A stretch of DNA of 64,000 bases from Alicyclobacillus fastidiosus (GTDB taxonomy: Bacteria > Bacillota > Bacilli > Alicyclobacillales > Alicyclobacillaceae). The stretch covers positions 1-64,000 of the forward strand of contig NZ_CP104069.1 of assembly GCF_026651875.1 (NCBI RefSeq), given 5' to 3'. The translations under genes and the position numbers were made by a program. Under the pieces are notes generated by a model. That model made no database searches. It saw only the letters and a list, made by a program, of their open reading frames with translations, and was not told the origin of the DNA. Numbering within the stretch: position 1 is the first letter of the stretch; each line of letters begins with the position of its first letter. Below are positions 60,259 to 64,000 of this stretch, one piece after another.

Positions 60259-60414
60259 TCAATAACCATATCCGGCTCCATAACCGCCGTACCCGCACGG
60301 TGTTGCGGCAGCTGCAGTATAACCGCCATAAGCAGGGACTAGCAGGAAGAACAGAACAAAAATAATGAGGAACACAACCGCCCAGTGAGTGTATCCACCA
60401 AATACCCCGTACAT
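60259..60414 (-). CDS. YjcZ-type sporulation membrane protein
   Basis: 51 residues: MYGVFGGYTHWAVV, helix, then a Gly/Tyr/Ala tail (GGYTAAAATPCGYGGYGAGYGY). AGGGGGGAAGG upstream. Followed on the same strand by the CotD-like gene. Confidence 0.7.
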   Translation of the reverse strand: MYGVFGGYTHWAVVFLIIFVLFFLLVPAYGGYTAAAATPCGYGGYGAGYGY

Positions 60415-60504
60415 AACCTTCCCCCCTAAAGTCAGTGTCAGATTAAAATTATGTCTACATGATTGTCCTTCCTAACGGCAAATGACACTGTGAATTCACC
60501 CATA

Positions 60505-60712
60505 AGTGGAGTTTAAAAGCCCGCAAAACACAAATCACGAAGACTACATAACCGTGTCTGCAGAAGTAGTTCGTAAAGCAAGACGACATATGAGTGGTTC
60601 AAATAGCTGCGTTCTTCGTAAATCATCTAATAACTAGGGCTAATTTGCTGAGTCATATGACCTTCGACAGGACAAACATCCAAACGTAAATGTAAATGGA
60701 CACTGAACTGTG
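60505..60712. repeat. Repeated segment upstream of YjcZ genes, copy A
   Basis: About 200 bases nearly identical to 62593-62792 (shared blocks such as AACCGTGTCTGCAGAAGTAG). Its first 100 bases also occur inverted at 20071-20170, where the IS4 element is inserted. Confidence 0.75.
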
Positions 60713-60724
60713 GAGGGAAAGCTT

Positions 60725-60850
60725 ATGTACGGAGCATTTGGTGGATATACCCGATGGGCTGTAGTGTTCTTAATTATCTTTGTTCTGTTCTTCTTACTTG
60801 TACCAGCCGTTGGTTATGGTGCAGCTACCAGCTGTGGGGGAGCATACTAA
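60725..60850 (+). CDS. YjcZ-type sporulation membrane protein
   Basis: 41 residues, protein identical to 21793-21918, with the same abandoned tail sequence after the stop. Confidence 0.75.
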   Translation: MYGAFGGYTRWAVVFLIIFVLFFLLVPAVGYGAATSCGGAY

Positions 60851-60934
60851 TAACTCGTTCCTGGATATGTGCCAACACAAACCGGTTGCACAACGACTCC
60901 AGCATATTAAACCAATAATAAGGAGGAATTGTCC

Positions 60935-61060
60935 ATGTATGGAGCTTTTGGAGCATATACACAATGGGCGGTCGTGTTCTTGATTATCTTTGTTCTGTTC
61001 TTCTTGTTTGTACCAGCCGTTGGTTATGGCGCAGCTACCAGCTGTGCTGGAGCATACTAA
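60935..61060 (+). CDS. YjcZ-type sporulation membrane protein
   Basis: 41 residues (MYGAFGAYTQWAVV...SCAGAY), counterpart of 22003-22128. AAGGAGG eight bases upstream. Tandem with the preceding gene, so this is a second copy of the 21.7-22.1 kb block. Confidence 0.75.
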   Translation: MYGAFGAYTQWAVVFLIIFVLFFLFVPAVGYGAATSCAGAY

Positions 61061-61145
61061 TAACTCGTTATTGGATATGTGCCAACACAAACCTGTTGTA
61101 CAACGACTCCTGCTTATTAAACTAAGTTAAGGGAGGAGGAGGACT

Positions 61146-61445
61146 ATGCACCCTTTGTATCCTGTTGCACGTCGAATGGTGGGGCGTTCGGTCGTGGCTC
61201 ACCATGTTAATGGGAGAAAGTACACAGGTGTTTTGCAGTCCGTGACTCCATCTGGGATCTACTTGCTTCCGAGTACGGCGGCTGTCAGTTTCAACAACAA
61301 CGAGGAGAGTTCAGTGGAACTTTCTATCCAAAAAGGTGTTCAGGACGGTAAAGCAAGTTTAGTATATGCACCTGCCGCTTATTTTGGCTTCGGCGCACTG
61401 ACTGGGCTTGCGCTCGGTGGATTGGCTGGGGGATATTACTGGTAA
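61146..61445 (+). CDS. Lsm-like spore protein with Gly-rich membrane tail
   Basis: 99 residues, close paralogue of 24341-24643: MVGRSVVAHHVNGRKYTGVLQSV and YFGFGALTGLALGGLAGGYYW. GGGAGGAGG precedes the ATG. A hairpin (GGGACTAC with GTAGTTCC, about 61460-61485) closes the unit. Confidence 0.65.
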   Translation: MHPLYPVARRMVGRSVVAHHVNGRKYTGVLQSVTPSGIYLLPSTAAVSFNNNEESSVELSIQKGVQDGKASLVYAPAAYFGFGALTGLALGGLAGGYYW

Positions 61446-61889
61446 TCAAGAACATCATCAAGGGACTACATCCTAAGTGTAGTTCCTTGATTTCATAACA
61501 AAAAATAAAACCTTAATTTGATGCGGGATCTCACTCGCATCATCTATCGCAAAATATCTTATATTCCATGGCTTATTGACACTCGCTCGCATACAAAATA
61601 CCCGCTCGGTCTGCATGGACAAGACAACAAATACAAGAGATCACAGCACTCACGTCGAGGTAATAAATCTTGTCACTCGCTAGAATAAGCTTGTTTGTCT
61701 GAATAGACTGCTTCCTTCGGTTCTAGTGAGCAAAACAACATACAGACACGTACCAGAGCCTCCAAGACGGCTTCTGCACAGGCGATACGTACATCAGGGT
61801 AGTATGCTATCCAACACTTAGGCCATAAACCGTGACTCGCTGTATATACCCCATCATAAGATATCGTGTGACATGCATTAACCTCAATT
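61446..61889. other. Intergenic region
   Basis: After the hairpin at 61460-61485 no gene is convincing; the minus-strand frame 61673-61909 overlaps a MITE end and has odd composition. Confidence 0.35.
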
Positions 61890-62050
61890 GGGGGTGTCCC
61901 AAAAGTCAATTTTGGATTTTTGAAGCCCCACTTTGATTAAGAATTCCTTAAAACAAAAAGCCTCCATCTCCACTTTCACTGTGGATTTTGAGGCTTTTCT
62001 ATATGATGTTGGGACTGGAAGATTTGGTACGACCCTTTTGGGACAGCCCC
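61890..62050. mobile_element. IS1182-type MITE
   Basis: 161 bases with ends GGGGGTGTCCCAAAAG and CTTTTGGGACAGCCCC, typical of the IS1182 family; the interior has no gene but a long hairpin (AAAAGCCTCC with GGATTTTGAGGCTTTT). Confidence 0.65.
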
Positions 62051-62195
62051 TTTTTTGTCTTGGTCTGTTCACTCTCAACACCACTTAAAAAATTGCGGCG
62101 GCAGTTGTACCTGGGCATTCGCCCGTTTCCAATCTGGATTTCTGCCCATACAATACCAGGGCATTAGGAACTGGAGACAAAGAGGAGTTGGATCG

Positions 62196-62393
62196 ATGGA
62201 TAAGAGGAAGCAATCTTCTCGGTACGTAGTGCTTGATTTAGGGAATAGAATTTCCACTGATCTGTTGGCAACACCTTGTTCAATGTCCCTTGAGGTTCAA
62301 AGATCGCAAATTGATGGGTATCCCTATAGTCGCTTTAGCGTGAAAAAAGTAATTCCTTGTACGTTTAAAAAAGGCAAGTTGTATAAGTTGTGA
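62196..62393 (+). CDS. 65-residue protein, paralogue of 14587-14760
   Basis: Starts MDKRKQSSRYVVLD with AGAGGAG upstream and ends GYPYSRFSVKKVIPCTFKKGKLYKL-like (last 25 residues), sharing GYPYSR, VIP and KLYKL with 14587-14760. Overlaps the next small gene by four bases. Function unknown. Confidence 0.65.
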   Translation: MDKRKQSSRYVVLDLGNRISTDLLATPCSMSLEVQRSQIDGYPYSRFSVKKVIPCTFKKGKLYKL

Positions 62394-62521
62394 TCGTTAC
62401 ATCCGTCCTAACCATTGTTGGACTAGTGGGTATTATGTTTGCACGCTGGAAAATAAGGGATCAGGTTCTAAAACGCGCAAACCGTGATAAGTCATCAGGG
62501 GAAGGAAAGAAGGGGCTATAG
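62390..62521 (+). CDS. 43-residue single-helix membrane protein
   Basis: Starts MIVTSVLTIVGLVGIMFARW, then a charged tail (IRDQVLKRANRDKSSGEGKKGL). GTG start overlaps the previous stop (GTGA), a coupled pair. After the 14587 paralogue a degenerate equivalent seems present (VRLFRRHNKTGEKRKR). Confidence 0.55.
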   Translation: MIVTSVLTIVGLVGIMFARWKIRDQVLKRANRDKSSGEGKKGL

Positions 62522-62536
62522 TCTTTAGCCTGGGGT

Positions 62537-62584
62537 AGAGGCATAACACATGGGATGGTTACACCCTCATTGTTATGCCTCCTC
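62537..62584 (+). terminator. Hairpin terminator
   Basis: GAGGCATAAC and GTTATGCCTC with a loop of about 25 bases, followed by CTCTT. Confidence 0.5.
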
Positions 62585-62592
62585 TTCGGTGG

Positions 62593-62792
62593 CGTTTAAA
62601 AGCCCGCAAAAACACAAATCACGAAGACTGCATAACCGTGTCTGCAGAAGTAGTTCGTAAAGCAAGACGCATATGAGTGGTTCAAATAGCTGCGTTCTTC
62701 GTAAATCATCTAATAATTAGGGCGAATTTGCTGAGTCATATGACCTTCGACAGGACAAGCATCCAAACGTAAATCTAAATGGATGATGACTC
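62593..62792. repeat. Repeated segment, copy B, without its gene
   Basis: Same as 60505-60712, ending in the conserved upstream block (GACAAGCATCCAAACGTAAA), but no YjcZ gene follows; the sequence breaks off at about 62793. Confidence 0.7.
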
Positions 62793-62906
62793 GGCATGGG
62801 CGGAATCTGAAGGAAGCTGGCGGATGGGGTCTAGGAGGCGTTTTACTGTAATCAAAACCCCCTTGGATTAAACGGACTTACAGCAAATTTTTGGAGACGC
62901 ACAGCA

Positions 62907-64000
62907 ATCAGGTAGGTGAGGGCGCCTAGCCCTCGACCTCCTACACCACCGTACGTACCGTTCGGTATACGGCGGTTCATGTTGTGGAACGAAATGAATC
63001 GTATCGCTCGACTAAACTCACTAGTCCTTGTTCTCGCCAGTAGGCGAGGCCGAGGGCTTTGTTCATTTGTGCGGTTTTCGAAAGCCGCCAGTAGCCTTTC
63101 CGGGAGCCGCTTATGTTCTTTGCCCATTCCGTCGGTATCCCAAGTGAGACCAACCTTCGCCTTTTGGTTTTCGGCTGTTTCCACTGTTTCAGCAAACACA
63201 TCCTCAACCGCCTGCGCGTCCATTCGTCCAGTGCCTCGAATACGCTTCGCGTCTCGGCATAGCGGTAATATCCCGCCCATCCTCGCAAGTAGCTATTCAA
63301 CTTCTCAAGCCTGCTTACTATAGATTGTCCTCGACTACGTTTGGTAATTTCTCGAACCCTGTCCTTGAACCGTTTAAGCGATTTTGGTGCGATTCGAATC
63401 CGCGTTTTCTTCTCCCACGTAAATGAGAAGCCCAAGAACTTTCGCTTCCACGGTCGGTCCACAGCACTCTTCTCCACATTCACTTTGAGTTTCAGTCGTT
63501 CTTCTACAAATCTGCGCACACTCTCCATCACCCGTTCTCCCGCTCGTCGACTGCTCACGTACACATTGCAGTCGTCTGCATAGCGGACGAAACGGTGCCC
63601 TCGACGTTCCAGTTCCTTGTCCAGATCATCCAACATAATATTGGCCAGTAGTGGACTCAACGGCCCGCCTTGCGGTGTTCCTTCGTCCGATCTCACACAG
63701 ACTCCGTTGACGAAAATACCCGCCTGTAAGTATCTGCGGATGAGTCGCAAGACTCGTTTATCCTCTATCTTCCTTGCCACTCTCGACATGAGAATGTCGT
63801 GATTTACGCGGTCAAAGAATTGCGCCAAATCCATGTCAACGACCCACCGATTTCCCTGCCCGATGTAGTTGCGCGCCTGGTTCACGGCCATTCGCGCACT
63901 ATACCCCGGACGGAAACCATAGCTGAATATCGAGAATGTTGGCTCGAAGATGGGCGCTAGATCTGTAAAAGTGCCTGCTGAATCAGGCGATCCTGCACCG
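62907..64000 (-). ncRNA. Group II intron (3' part; 5' end outside window)
   Basis: After the RT stop, domain V is recognisable at about 62945-62985 (GAACCGCCGTATACC, CGAA, CGGTACGTACGGTGG), then a domain VI hairpin and a CCTACCTGAT end at 62907. The 5' domains lie beyond the right edge. Confidence 0.75.
62977..64000 (-). CDS. ltrA: Group II intron reverse transcriptase/maturase, partial and apparently frameshifted
   Basis: RT motifs: RWVVDMDLAQFFDRVNHDIL, GTPQGGPLSPLLANIMLDDLDKEL and the catalytic RYADDCNVYV. Then the maturase domain (LNSYLRGWAGYYRYAETRSVFEALDEWTRRRLR). No HNH domain at the end. Upstream of the internal ATG 63891 the reading continues as IFEPTFSIFSYGFRPGYSAR, but VQDRLIQQALLQI at the edge is in another frame: one base is missing near 63960. 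Confidence 0.85.
   Translation of the reverse strand, partial: GAGSPDSAGTFTDLAPIFEPTFSIFSYGFRPGYSARMAVNQARNYIGQGNRWVVDMDLAQFFDRVNHDILMSRVARKIEDKRVLRLIRRYLQAGIFVNGVCVRSDEGTPQGGPLSPLLANIMLDDLDKELERRGHRFVRYADDCNVYVSSRRAGERVMESVRRFVEERLKLKVNVEKSAVDRPWKRKFLGFSFTWEKKTRIRIAPKSLKRFKDRVREITKRSRGQSIVSRLEKLNSYLRGWAGYYRYAETRSVFEALDEWTRRRLRMCLLKQWKQPKTKRRRLVSLGIPTEWAKNISGSRKGYWRLSKTAQMNKALGLAYWREQGLVSLVERYDSFRSTT

Noticed and set aside
61673..62084. Two minus-strand ORFs
   Set aside because: They overlap the IS1182-type MITE and carry no recognisable domain.

Overview
The window looks like a mosaic plasmid, or plasmid-derived DNA, of an endospore-forming Bacillota. The closest feel is Alicyclobacillaceae or other Bacilli, but the genus is not certain. 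The spore signature is strong: about ten tiny YjcZ-type sporulation membrane proteins, two CotD-like coat proteins, DUF4183 and DUF2642-like surface proteins, Lsm-like spore proteins and a Spo0E-like phosphatase. The plasmid signature is also strong: two unrelated replication genes, a MobA/MobB/MobC mobilisation block with an oriT-like palindrome, several toxin-antitoxin pairs, and many IS elements and MITEs. An initiator tRNA (fMet) gene is embedded in it.

Layout. 0-7.4 kb is a backbone: Doc/AbrB toxin-antitoxin, a ribbon-helix-helix protein, an AEP-type Rep under apparent antisense-RNA attenuation, a MerR-like coiled-coil DNA-binding protein with repeated sites, a GIY-YIG protein, RelBE and a tyrosine integrase. 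7.5-37.9 kb is an accessory region bounded by two inverted copies of a 202-residue catalytic-domain-only tyrosine recombinase. It carries a LysM protein, MntP/YtaF-like transporters, an ORF-less group II intron, sporulation small-protein genes, a permease operon, VapBC, DUF4183 surface proteins, a GH25 lysozyme and a glycosyltransferase/pyruvyltransferase operon. 38-50 kb is a second backbone: tRNA-fMet, a MerR-like coiled-coil protein, truncated HU, a second Rep with its own antisense-RNA/attenuator leader, Cro-like and Spo0E-like genes, mob genes, DUF3800 with repeated RNA-like elements, a CPA2 antiporter and an IS1111-type IS110 element. 50-58 kb holds an exported protein, a DUF2642-like protein, an IS3-disrupted membrane gene, an MFS transporter behind a leader-peptide/double-terminator attenuator, and an alcohol dehydrogenase. 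58-64 kb holds an IS6 element, a second spore small-protein cluster and a group II intron running off the end.

The most unusual feature is a family of about 16 dispersed palindromes: arms close to CGAAAGAAACACAAT and its complement around a 3-5 base centre. Each intact recombinase copy has one immediately upstream, separated by a conserved hairpin. The palindromes occur between accessory gene modules at 8.2-37.3 kb and 50.3-56.7 kb and are absent from both replication/mobilisation backbones. Two recombinase relics lie next to further copies, one fused exactly at a palindrome arm. I infer a dif/loxP-like modular shuffling system (compare pdif modules) driven by a minimal recombinase. Recombination itself has not been shown.

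Other notable points: both replicons share the same control architecture, an outward antisense promoter with 17-base spacing plus a terminator and an attenuator before rep; Tn3-type miniature elements (TIMEs); IS6 and IS1182 MITEs; and several frameshifted genes.
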